Below are positions 18,150-27,848 of a DNA stretch of 39,785 nt, in pieces. The stretch is from Peribolospora baueri (lineage: Eukaryota > Basidiomycota > Peribolosporomycetes > Peribolosporales > Peribolosporaceae). Position numbers and translations under genes: made by a program. The notes beneath the pieces were generated by a model that was not told the DNA's origin, did no database searches, and worked only from the letters and a program-made list of their open reading frames with translations. The DNA lies in the NCBI GenBank assembly GCA_029717555.1, contig JAMDHS010000131.1:1-39785 (forward strand), read 5' to 3'. Each line of letters opens with the position of its first letter. Positions within the stretch are counted from its first letter, which is position 1.

Positions 18150-21100
18150 TCATCGATCCGTCGTCGAGGTCGTGGTTCGTCTAGCGATCTCAACCCGAAG
18201 CTCTTCCAAGCTGCGCTTCAAACTCTTGGCGTCGTCGAACTTCCTCGCCCTATTCGCCGCCTTGACATATCCCGAGACGAGACGCTCCTGCTCGAGCAGC
18301 ACCGACAACGCCGCCTCGGCCTCTTCAAGCGTCTCCCCCTCGTTCACTTTCACCCCCGCCCCCGTACCTCTGGCCCCGCCTCCGTCTCCGCCTCCGCCGG
18401 GAGACGGGTGTCCACCGCCCGAGTCAGAGGACACGTCCGACAACGTTCCTCTCCCGCTCCCTCCCTCTTCTCCACCGCCGCCTCCTTCCCGCAGAAGCGA
18501 TGCCAGGCTGCGCACCGAACCCACCGAAGCGCTCGCAGCGCGATGTTGGCCCACCTTCCTGGGACCGCCACCGGAAGAAACAGAGGTGCTGTGGTGGTGA
18601 CCGAGCAATTTGGGAAGCGACTGCAAAAAGAACATGTTCGTCTGCAGGAACAGGTTTGCGCGCGTCCAGATGGCCAACTGGACCCTCTCCTTGGCTTTGT
18701 CCCCGCCCACCCCCACTCCGCCGCCAGAGGGTGTCTCAGGCAGTAGCGAACGGATTCGACGCGCCAACGCGTCGTAGTCCGCAAAGTTGGCCAGCAGTCG
18801 CTTGCGCGCAGCGGCCGCCTCGCGCTGCAGCATGACCGATGATTGAGGCGACGAGCCGAGGGCAGCACTCGAGTCTTGCTTCCTAAGAACGTGCGCATGG
18901 AGAGGACGAGGAGGACGCACGCATATATTAGCGCCGAAACAGACAAGATTCTCCTGGAGCAAGCGAGCCCTGCTTCACGACCACACTCACTGCAGACCGA
19001 GCACCATCTCCTGAAATTCGGGAAGAGAATCCTCAATGTCCCTCTGCAGACGCATGAGCGCGTCGTACAGCTTGACGTAAGTCGGCGTCTTGTCCTCGCC
19101 TACCATGTACTGCACGCGTCTGCGAAGGAGAAAATACGTGTCAGCCTGCGCCATTGGAAAGGAAGATATAGTGGGCTAACCAAGGATCCTGGGAAGCCGA
19201 CTGGTCGAGAAAGGAGACGGGCGGCCAGCAGGGTGAAAGACTCACGAGACGGTGTTCCAACAATCTCGACAGATTCTCACTCCTTTCCTCTCTTCCTCCT
19301 TCCTAGCGTCCTCCGCTATCGGCCCTACCTTTTCACCCTTCTTCGTCTCCGCTACCGCACCTGCGCCCAAAGCAGCGCTCTGCCCCCGCTTCTCTTTCCC
19401 CTTCTCGGCAGTCGAGCCCTCCTTCGACTCCTTCGACTCCTTCGACTCCTTCAACTCCTCCACCTTCCCCGACCTGCCCTCAACAGCGGTGATGAGCAGA
19501 CTACATCGCTCCCGGGCTGGAGGCCTTGGGGTCCCCGAGCCGGTCGTAGATGGGACGAGGTCCGGTCGAGAGGCGGCGAGGAGGGAGCCGGGCGTGTTGG
19601 GGGCGTGAGAAGAAGCGCATACGACGCGACCGCAGAGGCGGCAATGGTGTTTGCGGTTTGTAAGGGAGAAAGCGGACCTGTGAAAAGAGGTAGAAAAGGA
19701 GACAACCGTCGGTTCCCGAGCAGCGTCTTTAGTTTCACCCAAAAAAACAGCGACGAGTAGTTCGGGAATTAGCCTTAAGAGAATATCGCTCACATGCAGA
19801 TCGGACATCTCGAAGCAGCCGAGTCGTCCTGCCACTTGACGATGAGCTGCTCGGCCGCTAAAGGAAGAAAAACGAAGAGGAATGTCAACACGCCATAATG
19901 GTGTTGGCGACGCACACGTCCTTCGTCCCAAACTTACATCTCTCCTCTCTCGTCCCCTTTCCCCTGATGCTCGCCCAGAAATCGCCAGGGTTCCGTCTCA
20001 GCTCCTCCAGATCGACGTCTCGCAGTCCGCTGAGCAGGGACGCAGTGCGTCCCCGCTGGTGATGTGCGGGAGACAAAGGGTAAGGATCCGCCGCGGTCGG
20101 CGTGATCGGCGATGATGGGTCAGCGGCGGTGGGAAGGGCGTGAGGGAAGTGGATGGCCATAAGCTGTAGCAGAAGGAACGATTGAATCGCGATGTGAGTG
20201 CCTATCCAGCCGCCGATCTAATCGTCATCACCAGCAAAGAAAGCACGGCAGCAGACGAGACGTCCTCAACACACCTTTTCTAGCCTCCTGGCCATCCTCC
20301 CGTCCTCTAGCCTCCTCATTTCCCCCTTTCCCCTCCTGCTCTTCACAAACTCTTCCGTCCGGACGCGGTAAGCGCCCTTAGGCTGGAAACCAGGCCTGTA
20401 AGGGGTGTTTCGGTGAGCTGCAACGGTCTCTGGCGCCGATGGGGTGCTCGTACCAGAGCTCGGGGCGGGAACAGCGAGTTGGAGAGCGGGATCGGGAGCC
20501 GGTCCGAATCCGATGTTGGCGCCTGGGTAGGAAGGGACGATGGCGCCGATTGGAGAAGGCGTGCGCCCGCCCGACCCCGCGCCAAAGGAAGGTGTGGCTG
20601 AGATGGGGCTGGCGGTGAGGGAGCTGTTAGCCGACGTTCCAGCCGAGGAAGAGGCGGTCAGAGGGAAGGGTCGGAAGGCAGAGGGAATGTGGGTACGAGA
20701 AGCGGTGGAAGAGGAGCCGAGCGTCGCCGAGCTCGGAGCAACGGCGATGCTTGCCGGCCTGTTGAGCGGGCGAGGAGAAGCGGACGCGGGACGGATATGA
20801 GCTGGTGAGAGAAGAGTAAACGTGGAAGCGGAGGTGGCGGAGAAGGACCGTTCTCGCGGATGGTGTCCGGCGACGGTATCGTCGCCGGAAGAAGCAGAAG
20901 CAGGCGGTACGGGAGTCGATGTGGACGAGACGGACGAGGTAGAGGCAGCGGAAAGCGAAGGGGAGACGGAGGTGGAGCTGGTGGCCGAGACAGATGTGGA
21001 AGCCGAAGCGGACGACAAGGTCCTATTGCCCGCCTCCCTGTCGTTCGTTCCTCCTCCAGACGACGATGGCACGGACCCGGAAGGATGGCCGTCGGCGTCG

Positions 21101-21585
21101 CCGATGGTAGGCTTGGCCCTAGCCGAAACCGTCCTCAGTGGCGGCGGCGCTCCGAGGGTCCTACTCGTCGCCGCCTGCGGTCCTTGTGTAACAGACTTGA
21201 GCCCGTTGGGAGCGCCAGCGCCCTGTCCTGGCGCTACAAACCTTCGAAAGCTGCCGGAGCTGTCCGTGCGACAGTGCATCCCCACCAACGGCGCCGTCGC
21301 AGGCGGACTGCGATGCTCTCCCGAGCCATGTTGGCCATAGCCATGCCCTACCGTATCTCCGGGCCCGTTCGCCCAAGCCGGAGAAGCGGCGGAGGCGGAG
21401 GACTGCAAGACAATCGAGTTGGGTCTACTTCCAGAGCTGGCGTAGGAAGAAGAGAGATTAGAGAGGTTGGAAGTGTTTCGAGCGTGGCGGCGCTGATAGG
21501 GCTGGTAGGATACTTGGATCGGCGCGGAGAGGGTGCCGTTGGGCCGGCCGCTGTCGTCCAAGGAAGAGGAGGAAGGCCCGGCCAT
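18150..21585 (-). CDS. VAC1: Vac1/Pep7-type FYVE and Rab-binding endosomal protein
   Basis: Six exons, in order 21585-20275, 20163-19938, 19857-19794, 19677-19246, 19119-18991 and 18882-18150, join in phase to 964 residues. Vac1 tethers vesicles to the prevacuolar endosome, binding PI3P through its FYVE finger and the Rab5-type GTPase Vps21, with Vps45. The first 400 residues are Ser/Thr/Pro-rich and disordered. YRPGFQPKGAYRVRTEEF and a basic coiled coil follow (about 405-437). The FYVE finger shows CPIC (Cys530, Cys533), RKHHCRLCGRVVC (546, 549, 554), RERC and ICRDC: eight Cys in all. Two low-complexity inserts split the finger, the second made of ESK repeats. After it come VQYMVGEDKTPTYVKLYDAL and, at the C-terminus, a Rabenosyn-type Rab-binding helix pair interrupted by a Gly-rich insert. 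The start ATG at 21585 is chosen because it opens the Ser-rich region; an in-frame ATG at 21723 is possible. Confidence 0.92.
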
Positions 21586-21794
21586 GAGACGCAGCGAACG
21601 TCTTGGGGCGGCCTGAAAGAAGGAGAGAGAGAGAGAGAGAGCCGACGCTCTCGTAAGGGCCCGTCTGGTTGGGAAGAGAGGGATGGAGCTACGTCCGTCC
21701 AGGTCGTCCCAAATCCTCCGCACTCGCTGGACGGCACCACCGGCGCCACGCGCGTAGGGTCCGCCTATCCCCTCCCTTGTCCGCGTTCGATGCC

Positions 21795-21900
21795 GCAGTT
21801 ATATCACATGACCAGTGTATAGTATCGAAAGATGGGTCAAATTCTACTATTAGGGTTCGATTCCCTCAGAACTCTATAATAGATATTGTGGCTATCAGAA
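21795..21900 (+). other. AT-rich island containing a tRNA-like T-arm
   Basis: Within GC-rich DNA, about 105 bases are AT-rich and contain AGGGTTCGATTCCCT, a four-pair stem with a seven-base loop that matches the polymerase III B box. A closing acceptor stem is not found. It may be a tRNA remnant, a piece of mitochondrial DNA, or a chance match. Confidence 0.25.
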
Positions 21901-22219
21901 CGCCAGGACGAGGAGCTGAATCATGAAAAGTGCAGCGAAAAGCGACCGCATTGGACAAGCAAACCGAGGCCCATGAGATGACCAGCACGTTCGTTCGACT
22001 GTTCGACCGCTCAATTCAATCCCTTAGGAAGTCAGTGCGGACGGGGCCATTGACTCTCACGTGTCATTCAATCGTTTTTCATTACGTCGCTTCTCGGCGC
22101 CTGTCGCAGGACTCTCGCGTCGCGCGGGGAAGGAGTGTAAACGGAAGGCAAGGAGACATGACGGGACGGGGATGGGCGAGGAGGGGCGCACAAGCGGTCG
22201 GGCAAGAAGGGAAATAAGC

Positions 22220-22262
22220 AAAGGGGAGGGGAGGGGAGGAGGAGGAGGAGGAGGAGGAAGGA
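22220..22262. repeat. GGA/GGGGA purine repeat
   Basis: A run of GGGGA units passes into about eight GGA triplets on the plus strand. It lies about 150 bases beyond the stop codon of the kinase gene, on its 3' side. Confidence 0.8.
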
Positions 22263-22415
22263 GGATCTGTGGGAATAGGATGGATGGTACAATGCAATTT
22301 GGCAGTGCAACAAGACGGTGAAGCGGGAAAGGGGGCAGGAAGGGAACTGGACATGAGACGTGACTGTGGGGGGAGGATGGGGAGTGGGGGGGAAAGGGAA
22401 AAAGGTGTCGACCCC

Positions 22416-24891
22416 TCAAGCGCCGTTCTGAAGGACAGCGCCGACGTGGGCGTGGAGGCACGGCTTTCCGTCCTCGCAGACCTCGATGCTCTCGATCCAA
22501 GGGTTACGTATGATCTCGTCCGTGGTCGCGCGCGTCTTGGGGTCCGGGTCGAGCATGCGCTTGATGATGGAGCGGCAACTCTTAGGGGACAGATTGGAAA
22601 TGGGAGGAGGGTAGGGAGAGGCGTCGTACGCAGCCACATAGGCACTGAAGGTGGCGTCGGATTGACGGGCGGATCGCCAGGGGAGCTCTTGGAACTGTGA
22701 TCGCGCGGAAAGAAGGGTGGAAAAGAAAGGAAAGATCAGCTGAGTCGCTGGCAAGCGACTGGGCCCGACTCGCCTTCCCACTTTCTCACCTGCATGCAGT
22801 AGAAGACGATGGCGGCGCTCCACACGTCGACGAGCCTGGCGTCGTACTCGCGATGCTCGAAAAGCTCCGGGGCGATGTACGGTTCGGAGCCGCAGAGGCC
22901 TTTGCTGAAGTGGGTGCTCTTCTCCCAGCACATGCGGAAAACATCGCTGGTGCCAAAGTCGGTGATCTTAACGTGCCCCATGCCATCCAGGAGGAGGTTC
23001 TCGGGCTTGATGTCGCGATGAGCAACGCCCATAGAGTGGAGGTAGACGATGCCGTTGAGAACCTGCTTGAAGCAGCACTCCACCTCGACTTGACTCATGG
23101 CGCCGCGCTTGATCGCGCCGTACAGGTCACCGCCGGGACAGTACTCCATGACTTCGCACCAGTGATGGTTCTCGTCTTGCACCAGATCTACCGTCTCGAC
23201 GACGTTGACGTGATGCAGCGTCGAGCTGATGCAAAACTCGGAGGTAAGCTTCTTGACGTACTCCTTCTCCGTCTCGTTCTTACGGCGCCTGCGGAACTCC
23301 TGGCGAGGGAAGATGCCGCCGGGGCGGCAGGAGAAGCGAGCGACGACGGCAAAAGATGAGCAAGGCACGTAGGCCAAACCCGCCCTCACCGCAGCCGCGC
23401 GACATGTACGCGCGATCAGGCACGAGGCTCGTCTCTACGCACCTTGACAGCATAAAGCTTCTCGCTGCTCTTGTCCCACTTGTGAGCGAGCTTGACCACC
23501 GCCGTGGCGCCTTTTCCGATGGCCGCCTTCTCACACACGCCGTACTTCTTGAGCAAGCTTGTGGTGCTGTGCGCGTCCCCGCCTCCGCCGCCATAGCTCT
23601 TCTCCGACCCACCGCCGTCCGAGCGCCCGCCGCGACTGGTGTTGGAGCCCTTGCGGGAGAGCTTTGGGGTGGAGGAGAGGAGCATGTCCATGAGACCACC
23701 TCCCTTGCCATCCTTGCCCCTCTCCTTCTTCTCCGACTTTGCCTGGTGGTCACGCAGGGCCGCGTTGGTGAGCGGCTTGTAAGTGCCTGTATCGGCCATG
23801 GCCGCCTTTTTCTCCTTGCCCTCCGCCACCGCGGCAACGGTCTCATTGCTGGCGCGAACGCCTTTCTCGTTCTCTTTGCGCGACAGGCTCACCTGCCTGC
23901 TCGGCGGCAAGGACGACGACGGGCTCTTGTCCGTGTTCAGATCGGTCCTTTGCTGAGGGCGTGGAGACACGTCGGCCGGCTGGTTCGGGTCGCGGGGCGC
24001 TTGCAAGTTCATACCCTTCACTGCGGCAGTTAGGCCGTGAGACTCGACCCTGTCGCTCGTGGGACTGCCAGGAGGGGTCGACGCTCGAGAGGAGGGGCCG
24101 GTCGAAGGAAGACCGGAGCGATCCGCGACGGCCACATCGCCGTTCACGCCGGCTGCTTTGCCTCCGTCCTTGCGGATGGCGACAGAGGAACCGTCTTTCT
24201 TGTCCTTGTCCCTGTCTCTCTCGCCGGAGAACATCCTCTTCATGAAGCCGCCTTTCTTTTCCGCGGAAGGCTGGACCTCTTCCGTCGGCTTGACCGCCGT
24301 GGGAGAGAGTCCGGGCGGGCTGCCGAAGACAGGCGCGGAGATGAGCTTGGCGTTTACATTGACGTTGGCGTCCGCACCTCTCGGAAGCGTCTGGGGCACC
24401 TGAGACACAACCGGGGTGGGAACGAGGGAGAGGTCACGGTCGCGGCCGTCACTCGCCGACGCGAAAACGGGAGCGGCGGAGATGGCGCCGTTCGGCTTGA
24501 TCGTCTGCGACTGACATGTGCCCTGCAGAGGCGCAGCGACGGCGTGATGGGTGGCCAGTTTAGGGGCGACGATGCGGCCACGGCGGGCGGTTTCGTCGAT
24601 GTCGGAGCCGTCCGAGGAGGGAGCGACGTTCGAGCTGGCCTCCCTGACGAGCTCTAGGCCGTCGGTGTTCTTGCTGAGCCGAACGAGCCTATCGTCACCG
24701 TACTGGAGGGGCCGAGGTACGCCGGGCCGAAGTTTGGGAGCCTGCTCGCCCTCGTCCGAGGAGGGGTCGACCATGTCGCGGCCCTTGTTTTCGCGATTCG
24801 AATCACCACGGACGCTACTGTCGGGCTCGACCGCCTCATGTGCCGCTTCTATGTCGTCAGGCGCAGTGGCCGGGATGGTTCGAGCTGCCAT
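22416..24891 (-). CDS. HAL4: Ser/Thr protein kinase of the Hal4/Sat4 (Npr1-related) family
   Basis: Three exons, in order 24891-23443, 23299-22790 and 22694-22416, join in phase to 745 residues. In budding yeast, Hal4 and Hal5 stabilise the Trk potassium transporters at the plasma membrane and so govern potassium uptake and salt tolerance. Residues 1-430 are a disordered Ser/Lys-rich region with a conserved-looking KKGGFMKRMFSGERDRDKDK. The kinase domain follows: a Gly-rich loop in IGKGATAVVKLAH, the ATP-binding Lys in LYAVK (Lys483), HRDIKPENLLL (577-587), DFG in ITDFGTSD (597-599), the activation segment to IAPELF, and family features such as EYCPGGDLYGAI and LHHVNVVETVDL. All catalytic residues are present. 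It lies head to head with the TRIC-like gene across about 990 bases. The ATG at 24891 is the last good start before the conserved part; an upstream in-frame extension has poor composition. Hal4 versus another member of this kinase group is not proven. Confidence 0.92.
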
Positions 24892-25881
24892 GGCTCCTAT
24901 ATGGAAGGCGAGGGAGGTCGTCGGCGGGAGGAGTGGGGCAGCAGGATAACTACGGCGGAGACGAGAGGAGACGGGAAGGCAGTCAAACGTCGATAGATGG
25001 GCGTGTATGGGCAACGCGGAAGGCGGAAGGCGGCTGGAGGTCAGGAGCGACGTGAGGTTGAACGGAAGGCGTGTGGCGGTCGATAGGTGGGGTTGCCACG
25101 CCAAAAGAGGGGGCACGATATGGCGTGCGCTGTTGACGGAGGACAAGGACTCTACGCTCAGAGAGCGCGGTGGCGGTTACTGGGATTGAAGAGCCATGAG
25201 AGCGAGAGGTCCTTGAATGAGGCGGATGGCGAGGTGGGTTGAAGAAGCGGGGAGGGCACGGTAGAGGGCGGCTATGGATTGGGCGCAGAAGGGATGAGAG
25301 GGCGCGGGCGCGGGCAGGGAGAGGGTGTTGAGTGCGCTCTAAGAGTCTTAGGCGGGGAACGGGAGACGTTCCTCTACGCCTTGCCTGTGTGGCGAGCGCC
25401 GTGTGGCGAACGGATGGCGACGGATGGGGGTTGCTGTGGTCGTAGAGAGGGAGAAAGATGGAGGGAGAGGAAAAGAATGGATGACAGGGCGAGGGAGCGA
25501 CGACGTCCGACTTTGGGCCGCCGCTGCCACCGTCGTTGCCGCAGCACTTAGGGTAGAGAATCATTCGCCTGTGCTTTCCTTTTTATTCCTTTTTATTTTC
25601 TTTCGTTTCTTTTCTTCCTCCCTTTCCTTTTTCTATCCTCCCTCCTTTCCCTTTCGCTCCCCTCCCCAAATCTGGCCAACTGAATTGGGTGAGCCGTTCA
25701 AGTGACATCGTGCGCACGTGACCCGCTACCAATCGCCCGGCCCGTTTCGTAACCCGAGTTTACGCCGCCGGTTGTCCGGCGCTTCCCTCGCGCCGCTGTC
25801 GTCACCGGCGCGTCATCCTGAACTATTTATCTGTCCCACCGCCGCCCCACCGCTAGCACGGACCACCGCCCCTCGTCGACC
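24892..25881. promoter_or_regulatory. Shared divergent promoter region of the kinase and the TRIC-like gene
   Basis: The 990 bases between two start codons facing away from each other hold no gene. The part next to the kinase is purine-rich on the plus strand. The part next to the TRIC-like gene has a 110-base pyrimidine tract (about 25562-25672) and an ACTATTTATC motif (about 25821-25830), 55 bases before the ATG, that may act as a TATA-like element. Confidence 0.5.
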
Positions 25882-27427
25882 ATGGCCTCCTTCAACGCGA
25901 CCAGCGTACCCGCCCTTGCACGCCTCGCCAACGTCGCCGAGGACCCGACTCCGCTTTTTGAGCTTCTGGTGCGCCTCACGACCCGTGCCTGCCTTAGCTG
26001 ACGCCCTGCACACTGACCCTGCCGAACCGGCGCCTGTCTTCGACTCGCGTTCTCACATCACAGCTCGGCCCCGTGACCCTGCTGGGCGCGGTCCACGCCG
26101 TCAGGGTGTCGCACGCCGTCAGGCAGATCTATCGCGCCCAGGGCCCGAGGGTCGAAGGCAAGATCAACTGGCTGCAGAGCACCGCGCTGGTCTTGCTCTT
26201 GCTGTATGCGGGCACCACGGTGAGCGCATAGGGAAGGGGCACCACACATGCGGGAGAAAGAGATACAGAGGGAGGGAAAGCGTCAGTATCTATTGATGGC
26301 GAACGACTTCACCTCTTTCCTCTCTTCCACCCTGATTCTGGATCGGATCGCGACCGCTACGGTAGCTTCTCGGTGAGTCGCTGCTCAATCCATGCGCGCC
26401 GGCGCTCTCCCGACCACCGTTCTCATCCATAGCTCTCCCCTACCTCGTTTGCAGCCCTGCTTGTTGCCGAACCCGCGCCCTTCCTCCTCGACCCCGTCGG
26501 CCCTCTCCTCTATGCAGGCGTCCACCTTCTCCTCCACATCACCGGCCTAGGCTCGCTCATGCTCTCTCTTCCGCAGTTGCCCCTCGACCTTTTCTTCATC
26601 CTCGTGGACGGCTTTCTCCGCACTGGCGGCATCGCTCTCCTTGGAGTCGACTACGTCCGGGCGCTCAACGACGACAGGCTCAATTCGAGCGTAACGACCA
26701 TGGTCGTCGCTGGCACGCTCGTCGGCGGTGGAGCGCCGCTCGTCGTCGGCACCTTTGTGCGTCGCCCTGGCTCAGTCTGTGCGACGCAGGAAGCTCGTCT
26801 CTCGTCTCGCTCACTTTGCTTTTCTTTCTTATTCCACGTCGCGTGCAGGACCTCTTCGAGGCCGACTGGCGTCTCCGCACCCCTACATGGATCCTCGCCC
26901 CCTCGGGCCTCGCCGCCGTCGACGTCTGGTCTTCCGCGCTCGTCTCTCTCCTTTACGCCACTCTCACCTCCGCCCACCCCTGCCTCCGCGTCTCCGCGTC
27001 TGCGAGACACGCCTTCGAATCCCGCTGGCTCGCCCCTTTCCTCCCCGCGGCCACTCGCACGGCGCACGCGGCACGCCTCGCAGACCTCAAGGCCACCGGC
27101 TTGAGTGGCGCCGGCAACAGTGCTTCCTCTTGGCTCGAGTGGCTGCGCGCACGCCCCGCGGCGATGCCGGCTGACGACGTGGAACGCTGGCTTTCCTCGC
27201 CCGTCCTGCCTGCAAAAGAGGCCCGAGCGCTGTGCGCCGTGGTGCTCATCCTGATCCTCGTCGTCGCCAGACTCGCTCCGGAGCTGCCGGGCCTCTTCAA
27301 CTCGATCTTCTTCTCGTCCTCGTCTGGCGGCGGCGGAAAGAAGAGGACGGCGATGAGCGAGAGGAAAAGGTTTCCTACCGCTCCAAGAGAGAGTCCTAGG
27401 GCGAGGAACAAGGTCAAGACGCAGTGA
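25882..27427 (+). CDS. Multi-pass membrane protein resembling TRIC intracellular cation channels
   Basis: My model has five exons, 25882-25968, 26064-26219, 26366-26372, 26455-26756 and 26849-27427, giving 376 residues; all borders are GT-AG and phases agree. Exon 3 is only seven bases. Six or seven hydrophobic segments lie in residues 30-235 and one more near 306-325. The order of marks follows TRIC (TMEM38) channels, which let potassium balance calcium release from internal stores: LLVAEPAPFLLDP, then LPLDLFFILVDGFL (126-137), a segment ending DYVRAL (149-154), then TTMVVAGTLVGGGAPLV (164-180), then DLFEADWRLRTPTWILAPSG (185-204). In animal TRIC the equivalent places read PLDLF, a helix with MKEVVRVRK, a glycine-rich helix, and a W..(E)TN segment. 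Two of the conserved basic residues appear lost here. The C-terminus is basic, as in animal TRIC. The family call needs a profile search. Confidence 0.6.
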
Positions 27428-27594
27428 GCGCGGCGGCGCGAGCGGGCGGAAATGGATCGCATTGGATGGCATTGGATCGCATCGCATCGCTCTCTCTCCA
27501 TCCCATTCGGACATGTCCGCGCGCACCGTACCATAAAACGGTGACGTCGAGCAGGCAGCTTTCGTATGTACTGCCTTGGGAGACGAGGAGTTCG

Positions 27595-27630
27595 TGGAAG
27601 GAAGGAAGGAAGGAAGGACGGAAGGAAGGG
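27595..27630. repeat. GGAA tetranucleotide repeat
   Basis: About eight copies of GGAA with one GGAC variant lie 170 bases downstream of the TRIC-like gene's stop codon. Confidence 0.85.
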
Positions 27631-27800
27631 TGGGAGGGAGTCGGAATAGATGGTGCGCACGTATCGCAGGGGCGTTTTCGATACCCGCCCGGACGGATTG
27701 GCGGATTGGCTTGCTTGGCGACTCGCAAACTTCGCACCGTTCGTTACCCTGCCTCGCCGGTGATGCGACGACACGTCGACGCCATGCCCGCCCCGGCGCT

Positions 27801-27848
27801 GGCGCTGTCGGGTCGCCCGGCGTCGGCGCTGTCGGGTCGCCCGGCGTC
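27801..27848. repeat. Perfect 24-base direct tandem repeat, two copies
   Basis: The unit begins GGCGCTGTCGGGTCGCCCGG and repeats exactly, with no spacer (27801-27824 and 27825-27848). The copies being identical suggests a recent duplication. It lies between genes. Confidence 0.95.

Larger units (their letters stand above)
21586..22415. other. Intergenic region between VAC1 and the Hal4-like kinase
   Basis: This serves as the VAC1 promoter side and the 3' flank of the kinase gene. It has a GA dinucleotide run (about 21623-21642), an AT-rich island with a B-box-like motif (about 21795-21900) and a GGA triplet run (about 22220-22262). No gene is seen. Confidence 0.55.

Noticed and set aside
20822-21822. 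Overlapping plus-strand frames across the first VAC1 exon
   Set aside because: They mirror the Ser-rich disordered region of VAC1 on the other strand.
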